This document shows positions 42,044-51,309 of a stretch of DNA of 64,000 bases, piece by piece. The position numbers and the translations under genes were made by a program. The first letter of the stretch is position 1. Each line of letters begins with the position of its first letter. This DNA is from Paenibacillus glucanolyticus NBRC 15330. Lineage in GTDB: Bacteria; Bacillota; Bacilli; Paenibacillales; Paenibacillaceae. Location of the stretch: contig NZ_BIMC01000014.1 in assembly GCF_004000885.1 (NCBI RefSeq), positions 62,001 through 126,000 of the forward strand. Reading direction: 5' to 3'. Below the pieces are notes generated by a model, which searched no databases, was not told the origin of the DNA, and saw only the letters and a program-made list of their open reading frames with translations.

Positions 42044-43117
42044 ATGAATGAATCAACATTGGAATTATTTCGAACACTAACGGAGTTTCCGGCTGCGCCG
42101 GGCTTTGAAAGAGAACTTCGTTCATGGGTGAAGGATGCCCTCTCTCCATATACAGATGAGTTCGTGCAGGATCGCCTGGGCAGTCTGTTTGCTGTTCTCC
42201 GCGGAAACGATGAAGGGCCAAAAGTCATGGTAGCCGGTCACATGGACGAAGTTGGATTCATGGTCACGGGCATCACCGAAGCGGGTATGGTCCGTTTTCA
42301 GCCGCTAGGCGGCTGGTGGAGCCAAGCGGTCCTTGCGCAGCGCCTGCAAATTATTACAGATAAGGGCCCGGTCGTCGGCGTTGTCGGCTCCATTCCTACT
42401 CATCTGCTGGATGAAGCACAGCGCAGCAAACCTGTCGACATCAAAACGATGTATATTGATATCGGTGCGGACAACAAAGCGGAGGCCGAATCATTTGGCA
42501 TCCGTCCCGGTCTGCAAGTGGTTCCGATCTGTGAATTCACCCCGCTGGCCAATCCCAAAAAAATCATGGCCAAAGCATGGGATAACCGCTATGGTGTAGG
42601 CCTGGCCATCGAGCTTGTGAAAGCTCTTCACGGCGAGAAGCTTCCAAATACGGTATATGCCGGTGCGACGGTTCAGGAAGAGCTGGGGCTGCGCGGGGCG
42701 CGCACTTCGGCAAACCTGATTCAGCCGGATATTTTCTTCGGACTGGATGCCAGTACTGCAAACGACATGATGGGTGACAAGAGCCAGTTCGGTCAATTGG
42801 GACAAGGCGCGCTGCTCCGCATCTTCGATCCAACGATGCTGACTCACCGCGGAATGGTGGAATACGTTCAAGATACCGCGGAGACCAACAAAATCAAATA
42901 CCAGTATTTTGTCTCTCCGGGCGGTACCGACGCTGGCCAAGTACATCTTAGCGGCATCGGTGTTCCATCCACCATCATCGGCATTTGTTCCCGCTACATC
43001 CACACTTCTTCATCCATCATCCATACCGATGATTATGAAGCAGCTAAAGAACTTCTGATCAAGCTTGTTAAAGGTCTTGATCGCTCGACGCTCCAGACGA
43101 TTCTGGACCGCGCATAA
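42044..43117 (+). CDS. M42 family metallo-aminopeptidase
   Basis: A 357-residue dinuclear zinc peptidase of the glutamyl-aminopeptidase/TET type. Ligand-bearing motifs: VAGHMDEVGFMV (His, Asp), AKAWDNRYGVGLAIEL (bridging Asp), VQEELGLRGA (catalytic Glu pair), FFGLDAS and TSSSIIHTDDYEAAKELL (final His). M42 enzymes form dodecameric cytosolic particles that trim peptides. AAAGGAGCG precedes the ATG. It stands alone on the plus strand with a terminator behind it. Confidence 0.95.
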   Translation: MNESTLELFRTLTEFPAAPGFERELRSWVKDALSPYTDEFVQDRLGSLFAVLRGNDEGPKVMVAGHMDEVGFMVTGITEAGMVRFQPLGGWWSQAVLAQRLQIITDKGPVVGVVGSIPTHLLDEAQRSKPVDIKTMYIDIGADNKAEAESFGIRPGLQVVPICEFTPLANPKKIMAKAWDNRYGVGLAIELVKALHGEKLPNTVYAGATVQEELGLRGARTSANLIQPDIFFGLDASTANDMMGDKSQFGQLGQGALLRIFDPTMLTHRGMVEYVQDTAETNKIKYQYFVSPGGTDAGQVHLSGIGVPSTIIGICSRYIHTSSSIIHTDDYEAAKELLIKLVKGLDRSTLQTILDRA

Positions 43118-43181
43118 GCGATATCAGTTCAAGGAAGCCCCTGCTGGCTTTCAAAATATATATTTCTGATTATGTTAAATA

Positions 43182-43228
43182 AGGGTATCCTGCATCGTCT
43201 TGATCAGACTGCGGGATACCCTTTTTTT
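43182..43228. terminator. Terminator between convergent M42 peptidase and MFS genes
   Basis: AAGGGTATCCTGCA, 15-base loop, TGCGGGATACCC then TTTTTTT on the plus strand; one mismatch in the stem. The minus-strand reading has only CTTATTTAA, so it is stronger for the peptidase. Confidence 0.88.
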
Positions 43229-43241
43229 CCTCATGTTCACA

Positions 43242-44645
43242 CTAGGAAGACAGCGTCTCTTTATGCCTTGCCAAACGAAAGGAGATAATCATCGTTAAAT
43301 AGACGAAAACCACCAGCACCGTGTTCAGCACAAAAATCATGCGAAATCCGGTCAATCCTCCTGCCGCCTGGCCTGGAAGCGCCAGCATGGCACCGCCAGC
43401 CGCCGTCCCGAACATCATGCCCAGATTCCGCGACAGCGCCAGAATACTGCTGATCAAGCCGAGATCGCTCTTGGATGTTCGGCTCATCACCAGAGAATTG
43501 TTTGGAGGCGTAATCAGCCCCATGGAACCGCCGAGCAGTACAATCAGGAGAATCAAAAAGAATATAGGGTAGGCAGGCGATACAAAGCCCAGTACGAGTA
43601 ATGCGGTCGTCATAACCAGCAGACCGGCCGACAGCAGCGGAAATGTCCCCAGCTTGTCCGACAGATTGCCGCTCAAGGGAGAGAATATGATCAGCGACAA
43701 CGGATAACCCATCATGATCAGCCCTGCCGTCGCAGGCTCAATGCCAAGCTCACTCAGCAGGAATACTGGGAGTACAAGCTGGGCCGAGAAAGCCGCCATA
43801 TAGGAAATGATGGTAATGATAATCCCCACGCTGATGCCCGCATCTCGGAACAGATCCAGCTTCATGAAGGGCAGCCGCCCTTTCCCTTGCCGTTCCCAGC
43901 GTGAGGACAGACACCACCCGATGAAGGAAGCAGAGCCCACCCCAAACAGAATGAACAGTACCGCAACCTGCCATGAGCTCCAGCCCCACTGAGCGCCCAA
44001 ATTCACAGCCGTAACCAGACCAGTCAATGATATGGCAAAAAGGGCAGCCCCAGGCACATCCAAACGGCTTTCCGACCCTTCCGGTTTGTCCTTCGGTATG
44101 AACCGCTGAGCAAACATCCACGCAATCAGCGACAGCGCCGTCAGCAGCCAGAAATTGCTTCGCCAGCTGAACCATTGGATCAATATACCGCCAAGGCTCG
44201 GACCAATCATGGAGCCTGCTGCAACAAACGTGCTGATCAGCCCGAGCGCTTTGCCTCGCTGCTCCTTGGGAAACACAGAAATGATCAAAGCCATATTGGT
44301 GGCCTGGTACATGGCCGCCCCTATACCTTGAAGAATGCGGGAGGATATCAGTCCGTTTAATGAAGGCGACACGGCACAGCAGATAGCCCCGGCCATAAAA
44401 ATAAAATAGCCGATATTATGAATTTTCCGTCTGCCCAGCATATCGCCGAGCTTGCCCATCACAGGCAGCAATATGGAAATCACAAGCAGGTAAGCCGTGA
44501 CGATCCATTGGGCTGTTGGAATAGTTGAATCAAAGGTTCTTGCAATGTCTACAAGCGCAATGTTGAACATGCCGGCTGACAGATTGGACAGAAATGCTCC
44601 TAAACAAATGGTGTATTGAACGATCATCCTCGATCTGTTATTCAC
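43242..44645 (-). CDS. MFS transporter, DHA2 (14-helix) family
   Basis: A 467-residue drug/proton antiporter-type exporter. Motif A is MGKLGDMLGRRKIHNIG, motif B-like SRILQGIGAAMYQAT, and motif C region GLISTFVAAGSMIGPSLGGI. Length and helix count fit the EmrB/QacA-type DHA2 group. Substrate unknown. Start is GTG with GGTGAGG five bases before it. It converges with the M42 gene; upstream is a terminator, so it is probably monocistronic. Confidence 0.9.
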   Translation of the reverse strand: MNNRSRMIVQYTICLGAFLSNLSAGMFNIALVDIARTFDSTIPTAQWIVTAYLLVISILLPVMGKLGDMLGRRKIHNIGYFIFMAGAICCAVSPSLNGLISSRILQGIGAAMYQATNMALIISVFPKEQRGKALGLISTFVAAGSMIGPSLGGILIQWFSWRSNFWLLTALSLIAWMFAQRFIPKDKPEGSESRLDVPGAALFAISLTGLVTAVNLGAQWGWSSWQVAVLFILFGVGSASFIGWCLSSRWERQGKGRLPFMKLDLFRDAGISVGIIITIISYMAAFSAQLVLPVFLLSELGIEPATAGLIMMGYPLSLIIFSPLSGNLSDKLGTFPLLSAGLLVMTTALLVLGFVSPAYPIFFLILLIVLLGGSMGLITPPNNSLVMSRTSKSDLGLISSILALSRNLGMMFGTAAGGAMLALPGQAAGGLTGFRMIFVLNTVLVVFVYLTMIISFRLARHKETLSS

Positions 44646-44701
44646 GCAGGCCTCACCAGCTTATTCATGAATTTGTGCATGCGAAGAGAGGACCCTCACA
44701 G

Positions 44702-44728
44702 AAAAAGCTCCCGCATGCGGAGAGCTTC
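44702..44728 (-). terminator. Terminator of the ABC importer-hydrolase operon
   Basis: Minus-strand GAAGCTCTCCGC, then GCGGGAGCTTTTTC; a 10-bp stem with one bulge, 30 bases after the hydrolase gene. Confidence 0.85.
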
Positions 44729-44757
44729 ATTCTGCCTGGATCATGCACTCAGACAAC

Positions 44758-45420
44758 CTAACGCGCGGTCGTCTGAGCCGCCGACATCGGCCTTACTGAT
44801 TCATCTGGAATCTTATCCATCCAGATATCAATCACATGCTGCACCCCACTAACTTTCCCGAAATACCCTTCAATATTCTCGAGTGTCATATCATGGGCGC
44901 TTTGCGAATACGATGCGCAGGCATCCGCTACAAGCACGATATGATAATCCAGCATAAAACCGTCCCTGGCAGTGGATTCCACGCAGACATTGGTGCTGAC
45001 TCCCGTCATGATTAACGTTTCGATTTTCAACGTTTTCAACACGGAATCCAGCCTTGTATTCACAAAAGCGCTGTACCGGTGTTTATTGACAATGATGTCA
45101 TCCTGCTCCGGAGCAACCTCATAGAACTCGGCTCCCCAGCTCCCCCTCCGGCAGACATGGGCCGACCGTCCCGATGACCTGGTAGTCCAGGCGTCGGAAT
45201 CCGTTGCTTTCTCATGGAGTGTCTGAATGAAAATGACGGGCACATGAAACTCCCTGGCGGACTGAAGCAGCTTATGCAGCTTCGGCATCATCTCTCCTAC
45301 CCCGCTAACATCGCAGCCCGCTCGGGGCAGCGCTCCCTCCGGATGACAATAATCATTCTGCACATCAACCACGATCACCGCCGCTTTGCTCTCAAGCATC
45401 AGCTGATTCAAAGATTTCAT
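44758..45420 (-). CDS. Isochorismatase-superfamily cysteine hydrolase, RutB/biuret-hydrolase-like
   Basis: A 220-residue amidohydrolase. The catalytic triad is visible: Asp in VVDVQNDYCHPEG, Lys in IVNKHRYSAFVNTRLD, Cys in GVSTNVCVESTARDGFMLDY; the last two motifs are closest to RutB (ureidoacrylate hydrolase) and biuret amidohydrolase in my recollection rather than to nicotinamidase. It is the last gene after an ABC importer, so the importer probably supplies its substrate, perhaps a carbamoyl or amide compound; the exact substrate is unknown. Confidence 0.88.
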   Translation of the reverse strand: MKSLNQLMLESKAAVIVVDVQNDYCHPEGALPRAGCDVSGVGEMMPKLHKLLQSAREFHVPVIFIQTLHEKATDSDAWTTRSSGRSAHVCRRGSWGAEFYEVAPEQDDIIVNKHRYSAFVNTRLDSVLKTLKIETLIMTGVSTNVCVESTARDGFMLDYHIVLVADACASYSQSAHDMTLENIEGYFGKVSGVQHVIDIWMDKIPDESVRPMSAAQTTAR

Positions 45421-45469
45421 CGCGACTCTCCCCTTCCGATTGTGTATTTGAAAGAATGAACCCCATCAT

Positions 45470-46507
45470 TTACTTCTTGGCATTGTTCACAAACTGCATG
45501 TCCACAAGGGCATCGTAGGTATAATCCCCCTTGAATATCCCCGTTTCGATCATGACATCCATGTCATGTTTCAGCGCGTCTTCCGAGATCAGCCCGTCCA
45601 AACTCCATAAATTGTCTTCATAAGCCCGGTCCAGCGCCGCTTGAATCGCATCATCGGAAAGCGTCGGGAATTCGGCCTTCAAATTCTTCTTCGCCAGTTC
45701 TTTATCGCTCTGAACAGCTCCAAGCGCTTCGATGATGGCGTCTGTAAAGCTTTGAACGGCTTCTGCATCCTTCTCGATTGTGGACTTCCTCACACTGAGC
45801 ACCGAATACGAGAAATCACCCAAATCATGAAACTTGTAAAACGGCTCCTCCCACACATTCTTCGATATCCCGTCGCTAATCTGCGGCTCCGCCCCATTGG
45901 CGATATCGGCAGCCCCTTGCTGAACCATCGTCACGACCGTGGAGCCGTCTGCCGGCTCAAGCAGCTGCACGTCCTTCTCCGGATCCAGACCAAGCTGAAT
46001 CAGCAGATAGCGGGTTAACAGATTGGGCGTACCGCCATGGCGCCCGGCATTGATCTTTTTTCCTTGTAAAAAAGCCTTCAGGTCCTCGGGAGAATGGCTG
46101 GCGGGTGCGGTGCCTTTCTTAGCCATTAAATACACATTCGCCCGGTTGACAACGTTGACGACAGAGATGATCGGATCGGAATTGTTGTTGTTAGCCAAGG
46201 CGTTGGACTCCGTCCCGCCAATGACGCCCCAAGCATCGCCGCTGACCACGGCGGTTACATGCGCACCTCCCGCGGCTTGGATGACCTCGACATCCAGCCC
46301 CCTTTTCGCAAAGAAACCTTCGCGCTGGGCCACATATAGAGGAAGATAGCCTGTCGAATGGAGCGGCTCGGCGATCACGATTTTCTTCAGCTTACCCTCG
46401 CCGGAGGCGGAGGCGGTGTCATTCTTCTCATTGCCGCAGGCTCCCAGCAGACTTGTGATCATGACAAGTGCGAACAATAGTGAAAGCTTCCTCATTTTAC
46501 GGTTCAT
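45470..46507 (-). CDS. ABC transporter substrate-binding lipoprotein, SsuA/THI5-like
   Basis: A 345-residue lipoprotein: signal peptide with lipobox SLLGAC (Cys24), then an NMT1/SsuA-type binding fold (HSTGYLPLYVAQREGFFAKR, then GVIGGTESNALANN, GRHGGTPNLLTRYLLIQLGL). This family binds sulfonates, taurine, nitrate-like anions or pyrimidine precursors, so the ligand is not set by sequence. GGGGAATT precedes the ATG. It lies between permease and hydrolase genes. Confidence 0.9.
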   Translation of the reverse strand: MNRKMRKLSLLFALVMITSLLGACGNEKNDTASASGEGKLKKIVIAEPLHSTGYLPLYVAQREGFFAKRGLDVEVIQAAGGAHVTAVVSGDAWGVIGGTESNALANNNNSDPIISVVNVVNRANVYLMAKKGTAPASHSPEDLKAFLQGKKINAGRHGGTPNLLTRYLLIQLGLDPEKDVQLLEPADGSTVVTMVQQGAADIANGAEPQISDGISKNVWEEPFYKFHDLGDFSYSVLSVRKSTIEKDAEAVQSFTDAIIEALGAVQSDKELAKKNLKAEFPTLSDDAIQAALDRAYEDNLWSLDGLISEDALKHDMDVMIETGIFKGDYTYDALVDMQFVNNAKK

Positions 46508-46550
46508 ATGAATTCCCCTTTTATATAGAAATAATAAGTTCGATTTCTGT

Positions 46551-47432
46551 CTATTGTTTGGTCAAGCCCTTGGACAACCATTTCTCTATGACGACTACTC
46601 CCCAGTACATCACCATGGACAGCAGCGACAAGACAACTACGCCCACCCACACGAGATTAATATCGAGTATGGTCCCTGCATACATGATCATCCGGCCGAC
46701 ACCCTGGCTTGAAGCGATAAACTCACCCACGATGGCTCCTGCCAGCGCAAGGGCAATGTTAATCCGCAAACTGCTGATAATCCAGGGCATGGACCATGGG
46801 ACAACGACCTTGGTGAAGACCTGATGCCGTTTGGCGCCCAGGGAATACATCAGCTTTTCCATATCAGGGTCCACGCTCTTTACACCGCTGTATGCGGAAA
46901 GCGCAGAAACGACAACCGTCATGGAGAAAGCGAGAGCCACCTTGGAGAAGAATCCAATTCCCAGCAGAATGACGAGTACCGGAGCCAGGGCAAGCTTGGG
47001 CATGGCATTCAGAATGATAAGATACGGCTCGCTGATGCCTGCATACGACCTCGACCACCAGAACGATAATCCGAGCAGCGCTCCAAGCAAGGTTCCGAAC
47101 ACAAAGCCGAGGATCGTCGAGCCGGATGTGTACGTAATGTCCCTCAAGAGAGTCCCTTCGGCCATTTGAGTCCAGGTCGTGCCAAGAATGGCGCTGGGAC
47201 TGCTCCAATAATAGGAATCCAGCAGACCGATCCGGGTGAACACCTCCCATACCAGAAAAATAAATACAGCCACAGCGGCGCGTCCCCAGACGATCCGCCG
47301 ACTCCTGCGGCGCTCCATCGCCTCTTCATCCAGGATGTACGGTACAACCTCTGGCCGTTTGGATGATCCGGTCACCGACTCCGCCGGTGCCACGGCGTGT
47401 ACAACAAATGCCTCTTTACGTGCAGTTTCCAT
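46551..47432 (-). CDS. ABC transporter permease, SsuC/TauC type
   Basis: A 293-residue inner-membrane permease with six predicted helices and the EAA loop at LMYSLGAKRHQVFTKVVVPW. The N-terminus has about 40 polar residues before the first helix. GAGGGAGGG precedes the ATG. It pairs with the ATPase upstream and the lipoprotein downstream to form one importer. Confidence 0.92.
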   Translation of the reverse strand: METARKEAFVVHAVAPAESVTGSSKRPEVVPYILDEEAMERRRSRRIVWGRAAVAVFIFLVWEVFTRIGLLDSYYWSSPSAILGTTWTQMAEGTLLRDITYTSGSTILGFVFGTLLGALLGLSFWWSRSYAGISEPYLIILNAMPKLALAPVLVILLGIGFFSKVALAFSMTVVVSALSAYSGVKSVDPDMEKLMYSLGAKRHQVFTKVVVPWSMPWIISSLRINIALALAGAIVGEFIASSQGVGRMIMYAGTILDINLVWVGVVVLSLLSMVMYWGVVVIEKWLSKGLTKQ

Positions 47433-47462
47433 CGCTATCCCTCCCTCTTCGATACTTGTCGC

Positions 47463-48242
47463 TTACGATATTTGCTCTTCTTCATGCCCGGCCGACAATA
47501 AATCCATCAGATGATGCTTCAGCTCCATAAATGCAGGAGACGTCATGTCTTCCGTTTTGCGCGGACGTTCCATCGTTACCGTAATTTTGGATTTGATTCG
47601 CCCCGGTCTGGAAGAGAACACATAGATATCATCCGACAAATAAATCGCTTCATCGATGTCGTGGGTAACAAACAGAACCGTCTTTCCAAAATCCTCCCAG
47701 ATCTGCAGCAGCCAATTTTGCATAGTCAGCCGGGTCTGTGCGTCCAATGCGCCGAACGGCTCGTCCAGCAAAATAATATCCCGGTCGTAGAGCAGCGTCC
47801 GCAGCAGAGCGGCGCGCTGTTTCATTCCTCCCGACAGCTCCCTCGGATAATGCTTGTCAAAACCCTTCAATCCATACTTCTCCATTAAGGGCAGGGCCCT
47901 TTCCACTGCTTCCTTGTAGGGGACGCCTCTAACCTCCATGCCCAGAATGATATTGTCGAGGATCGTGCGCCAAGGCAGGAGCATATCCTTTTGCAGCATG
48001 TAACCCACGTAACCGGTTTTGCCCACGATGTCCTTCCCATCAGCCAGCACTCTTCCCGTGGACGGCGGCATCAAGCCGGCAATAATGTTAAACAGGGTTG
48101 ATTTGCCGCACCCGCTGGGACCAATAATGCTAACAAAGCGCCCTTCCTCAATCGACAGACTCGTCTCCCGCATGGCAGCAATTTCTTCCCCATTTCTGCG
48201 GAACCATTTGCTGACACCCGAAATTTCAATTTTGTGAGTCAT
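47463..48242 (-). CDS. ABC transporter ATP-binding protein, SsuB/TauB type
   Basis: A 259-residue ATPase: Walker A in IGPSGCGKSTLFNIIAG, Q-loop VGYMLQKDMLLPW, signature RELSGGMKQRAALLRTLL, Walker B IILLDEPFGALDAQTR, H-loop FVTHDIDEAIYL. It is the first gene of a four-gene operon; AAGGAGGAAGGGG precedes the ATG. A structured terminator separates it from the MpsC-type gene upstream; no riboswitch class was recognised in the leader. Confidence 0.93.
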   Translation of the reverse strand: MTHKIEISGVSKWFRRNGEEIAAMRETSLSIEEGRFVSIIGPSGCGKSTLFNIIAGLMPPSTGRVLADGKDIVGKTGYVGYMLQKDMLLPWRTILDNIILGMEVRGVPYKEAVERALPLMEKYGLKGFDKHYPRELSGGMKQRAALLRTLLYDRDIILLDEPFGALDAQTRLTMQNWLLQIWEDFGKTVLFVTHDIDEAIYLSDDIYVFSSRPGRIKSKITVTMERPRKTEDMTSPAFMELKHHLMDLLSAGHEEEQIS

Positions 48243-48312
48243 ACCCCTTCCTCCTTCATTCTGATTTCATGATTTTTCAGAAATACCAAACATTTATTTT
48301 CAAAAGCGGATG

Positions 48313-48377
48313 AAAAAAATCGCCAGTCCAGCCCCAATCTATGCACATACGTGCATGCTTGGTACCAAACTGACGAT
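48313..48377 (-). terminator. Long structured terminator after the MpsC-like gene
   Basis: Minus-strand ATCGTCAGT (48377-48369) pairs with ACTGGCGAT (48327-48319), followed by TTTTTT. Inside, ATGCAC-GTAT-GTGCAT forms a perfect apical hairpin and CCAAGC can pair with GCTGG. The whole element begins about 15 bases after the stop codon. Confidence 0.7.
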
Positions 48378-48392
48378 CGGCCCGCTCTCTAC

Positions 48393-48764
48393 TTAGAGTT
48401 CCGGCATGTCGTTCAGATATGTTTCTACATCCTTCTCCAAGAATACGATGGTACCGGAGTATTCGGTCTCTGCATCGTAGTCTTTAAGAATGGAGATGAT
48501 TTTAAATTGAAATTGCGCTTCGAGACAGGTTTTAATCTCCTGTTTGAATACCTGAAATAAAAGATGGTCCAACTGCCGGGTAGAGAGGGGGTAATTCTCA
48601 TCCAGCAGTTTGAGGACGGGGACTCTACTATTCCTCGATACAATGATGATTTTGTTGCCGACGAAATCGACTTTTTGCTGCTTTACACCCACGTTAAATA
48701 TTTTCTTATTTATCGCGTTGTAAACCCTCAAAAGATCCTGTTTGAGTTCGCCTGCTGTCGTCAT
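48393..48764 (-). CDS. MpsC/DUF2294-family protein
   Basis: A 123-residue cytosolic protein matching DUF2294: MTTAGELKQDLLRVYNAINK, then GNKIIIVSRNSRVPVLKLLD, RQLDHLLFQVFKQEIKTCLE and IVFLEKDVETYL. One family member, MpsC of Staphylococcus, is assigned to a sodium-translocating membrane-potential system, but no mpsA/mpsB genes are nearby here. I start at the ATG with AAAGGGATG ten bases upstream; a longer frame includes the promoter and is rejected. It has its own strong promoter and terminator. Confidence 0.8.
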   Translation of the reverse strand: MTTAGELKQDLLRVYNAINKKIFNVGVKQQKVDFVGNKIIIVSRNSRVPVLKLLDENYPLSTRQLDHLLFQVFKQEIKTCLEAQFQFKIISILKDYDAETEYSGTIVFLEKDVETYLNDMPEL

Positions 48765-48851
48765 TGTCCAACATCCCTTTGTGTAAATTTTCATTACATT
48801 GACCGGGGTAGGTATAGGGTGTTTATCGAGTTTTCTCTGTCCTTGGGTATA

Positions 48852-48879
48852 ATTATAGGCGATTACAGACACTTGTCAA
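48852..48879 (-). promoter_or_regulatory. Sigma-A promoter of the MpsC-like gene
   Basis: TTGACA (48879-48874), 16 bases, TATAAT (48857-48852): both boxes are consensus. It implies a leader of roughly 80 bases. Confidence 0.85.
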
Positions 48880-49036
48880 TACAATAACGTCAAAAAAGTT
48901 ACCAAAAATCAATTTTATGTTAAAATATATAACATTAATATGACACAATTTCATTTCTCTACCTTAGCTCTACTCTGTTCTTGTTTCATAGATTGTTAGA
49001 GATATCCACTGATTCGGCTAGGCCCTGTGCCCTCTT

Positions 49037-50002
49037 CTATTCCCCGTTAAAAATCCGCTCCAGGAACAAAACCGCCTCCCGCTTCTGGTATTCATTGACT
49101 TCATGGCCCGAGAACGGGTAGTCCCTGATTTCTTTATTCGCCTCTATCCTGTTGTATGCGGCATATATCGTCTCAGGCATGCAAACCGTATCCTTCCAGC
49201 CCACGGATACCATGACCGGCGCCTTGATTCTGGGCGCTAAATTCAGCATGTCAAAATGCGCGAGATGCGCCAGAATATGATCCAGCTGCTCCGGGAAACG
49301 TTTGATGTACTGGGCGATTTCGGTCAGGGAGCTGACCGAATACAGAATTCCGTAATCCATTCTGCACATATTGGGAATGTCTGCTACGATGGCTGAAACC
49401 TTCGCATTCAGAGCCCCTGCGAGCAGCGCCAGACCTCCGCCTTGACTCCCGCCAACCACGGCGATTTTATCCGAGTCCACACCCGGCTGCTGCGACGCTG
49501 TTTCAACTGCCCTCACAGCATCCATGGCAATTGCCATGTAATAGGAACGATGCATATCCGTAATCCCCTGTGTCACCCAGCCCTTCACCACGCCGCTGTC
49601 CATGGACAGCAGATTTCCCGTCTCCCCGCCCTGTCCCCTGACATCAACTGCAAACACTGCGTAACCGAGCATCACCCAGTGAGCGTACCGTTCGGGAAGT
49701 CCCCGATCTCCCGAATAACCCGGGAAGGTCACGATACATGGCATGGTCTTCTTCGTTGAAATACCGCTGGCTGGCGTGATATACCATGCATGGATGGGGG
49801 TATCATCATAACCGTGATAGGTAACCTTTGATACTTTCATATGAGGAAATGGCGTATCTTCCGGATGATTGACAATCTGCAGCGGCTTATCGTCGTAGTT
49901 CTTGAGCGCCTCCTCCCAAAACCGATTCAGTACCTGCTCGTTCATCGTTGGTTCCGGACGCAGGCTGCCAAGTTCATTCTTGCGAAGCTTAATGGTATCC
50001 AT
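49037..50002 (-). CDS. Acetyl xylan esterase / cephalosporin-C deacetylase family protein
   Basis: A 321-residue alpha/beta hydrolase of carbohydrate esterase family 7 type. Oxyanion region FAVDVRGQGGETGN (the RGQ motif), nucleophile elbow AVVGGSQGGGLALL (Ser), catalytic Asp in VSVGWKDTVCMPET and His in DYPFSGHEVNEY. CE7 enzymes deacetylate xylo-oligosaccharides. No signal peptide, so it is intracellular. It is divergent from the sugar isomerase gene to its right, suggesting a shared carbohydrate role. Confidence 0.92.
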   Translation of the reverse strand: MDTIKLRKNELGSLRPEPTMNEQVLNRFWEEALKNYDDKPLQIVNHPEDTPFPHMKVSKVTYHGYDDTPIHAWYITPASGISTKKTMPCIVTFPGYSGDRGLPERYAHWVMLGYAVFAVDVRGQGGETGNLLSMDSGVVKGWVTQGITDMHRSYYMAIAMDAVRAVETASQQPGVDSDKIAVVGGSQGGGLALLAGALNAKVSAIVADIPNMCRMDYGILYSVSSLTEIAQYIKRFPEQLDHILAHLAHFDMLNLAPRIKAPVMVSVGWKDTVCMPETIYAAYNRIEANKEIRDYPFSGHEVNEYQKREAVLFLERIFNGE

Positions 50003-50312
50003 CTAGTGTTCAATCCCCTTTTCGCGTGTGAAGTAGAAGTACATGGTTAACATGATTATTCGGCAAGTGACCTGCAATCCCCTTCGATAGAATAGGAAGC
50101 AGCCCCGAACAAAAAACGGCAGGTCCTTCGATAAAGCGGTACAAGGAACGGGACGGCTACCCGTTAACCTTTTGTAAAAAATAATAAAAGCTATCATAGA
50201 TTTATAGAGTCGAACATATCATAATAGAAACTATGAAATAACGAGGGTTGATATAAACGAAGCACTCACCTAACCCCCAAATGACATCTTATAGCGAATG
50301 GAGACGATGAAT
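50003..50312. other. Divergent intergenic region (esterase / isomerase)
   Basis: About 310 bases without a gene. AT-rich sequence around 50170-50250 could hold promoters for either side, but I could not pair convincing -35 and -10 boxes. AACGGG and CCCGTT (about 50147-50165) form a short hairpin with no gene to terminate. No cre match was found. Confidence 0.4.
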
Positions 50313-51149
50313 ATGCTGCAAGGTTTAACTAGCGCAGGACTCGGAAAACTTGAAAGCGATTTACAGTTTATCGAACTCGCGGCCAAATATGAGTTTCAAT
50401 GTGTCGATATCGATGCCAAGGGTCTTGCAGACCGTCTTGGAGTAGAAGCGGCAGCCGATCTGCTGCAATCCCATCACTTGGAGATAGGCGCAATCGGTCT
50501 CCCCGTTGAATGGAGAGGATCAGACGAACAGTTTCTCAGCGGCCTTGAAAAACTGCCGGCAGCGGCAGCGGCTGCCAAAGCCCTGGGCTGTACGCGCTGC
50601 TGTACATATATTCTGCCTGCGACAGATGCGTCCGCAGCACATTTTATGGCGCTCGCCACAACAAGGCTGCGGGCCTGCGCCAGCATTCTCGGAGCTTACG
50701 GGATCCGATTGGCGCTGGAATTTGTAGGACCGCATCATCTGCGTACCCAATGGAAGAACCCGTTCATCTGGACCGTCCAAGAGACTCTGGACTGGGTTGA
50801 TGCAATTGCAGAACCGAATGTCGGGCTTCTGTATGATGCATACCATTGGTATACCAACGAGATGACAACCGCCGATATTCGATCGCTGCGTGCCGAGCAG
50901 ATTGTCCATGTTCACATTAATGATGCCAAGGACATTCCTGTCCAGGACGTACTCGACAATGATCGGCTCTACCCGGGTGAAGGCGTCATCGATCTGCCGG
51001 GCTTCCTTTCGGCCCTGAACGATATCGGTTATACCGGCCCGGTTACGCAAGAAATTCTGACCCCGTCTGCACCAACGGGAACACCGGAAGAGCTGGCAGC
51101 CAAATCACGCGAAGCCTTTAATAAAGTATTCGGCGCTGCCGGACTGTAG
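50313..51149 (+). CDS. Sugar phosphate isomerase/epimerase-family protein
   Basis: A 278-residue TIM-barrel protein of the xylose isomerase-like superfamily: FQCVDIDAKGLADRL, RLALEFVGPHHLRTQWKN (Glu), VGLLYDAYHWY (Asp/His), IVHVHINDAKDIP (His) and GPVTQEILTPSAP (Glu) form the metal site. The substrate is unknown. GGAG lies nine bases before the third in-frame ATG, which is used; the first two ATGs overlap or crowd that site. It is monocistronic and divergent from the esterase. Confidence 0.88.
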   Translation: MLQGLTSAGLGKLESDLQFIELAAKYEFQCVDIDAKGLADRLGVEAAADLLQSHHLEIGAIGLPVEWRGSDEQFLSGLEKLPAAAAAAKALGCTRCCTYILPATDASAAHFMALATTRLRACASILGAYGIRLALEFVGPHHLRTQWKNPFIWTVQETLDWVDAIAEPNVGLLYDAYHWYTNEMTTADIRSLRAEQIVHVHINDAKDIPVQDVLDNDRLYPGEGVIDLPGFLSALNDIGYTGPVTQEILTPSAPTGTPEELAAKSREAFNKVFGAAGL

Positions 51150-51309
51150 CGGGATCATGTGATTCGTACGGAATGACCGCAGGATAAGTAACATTATGTA
51201 TGGCAATGAGCTGTTATCCAAGCTCGCGGTTCAGCCGCTGACGGAATGAATTCTCGTGTTCAGGGTACACTGAAACGGTAGTTTAAGTACCTTTTCGGGA
51301 GGCCGCAAT

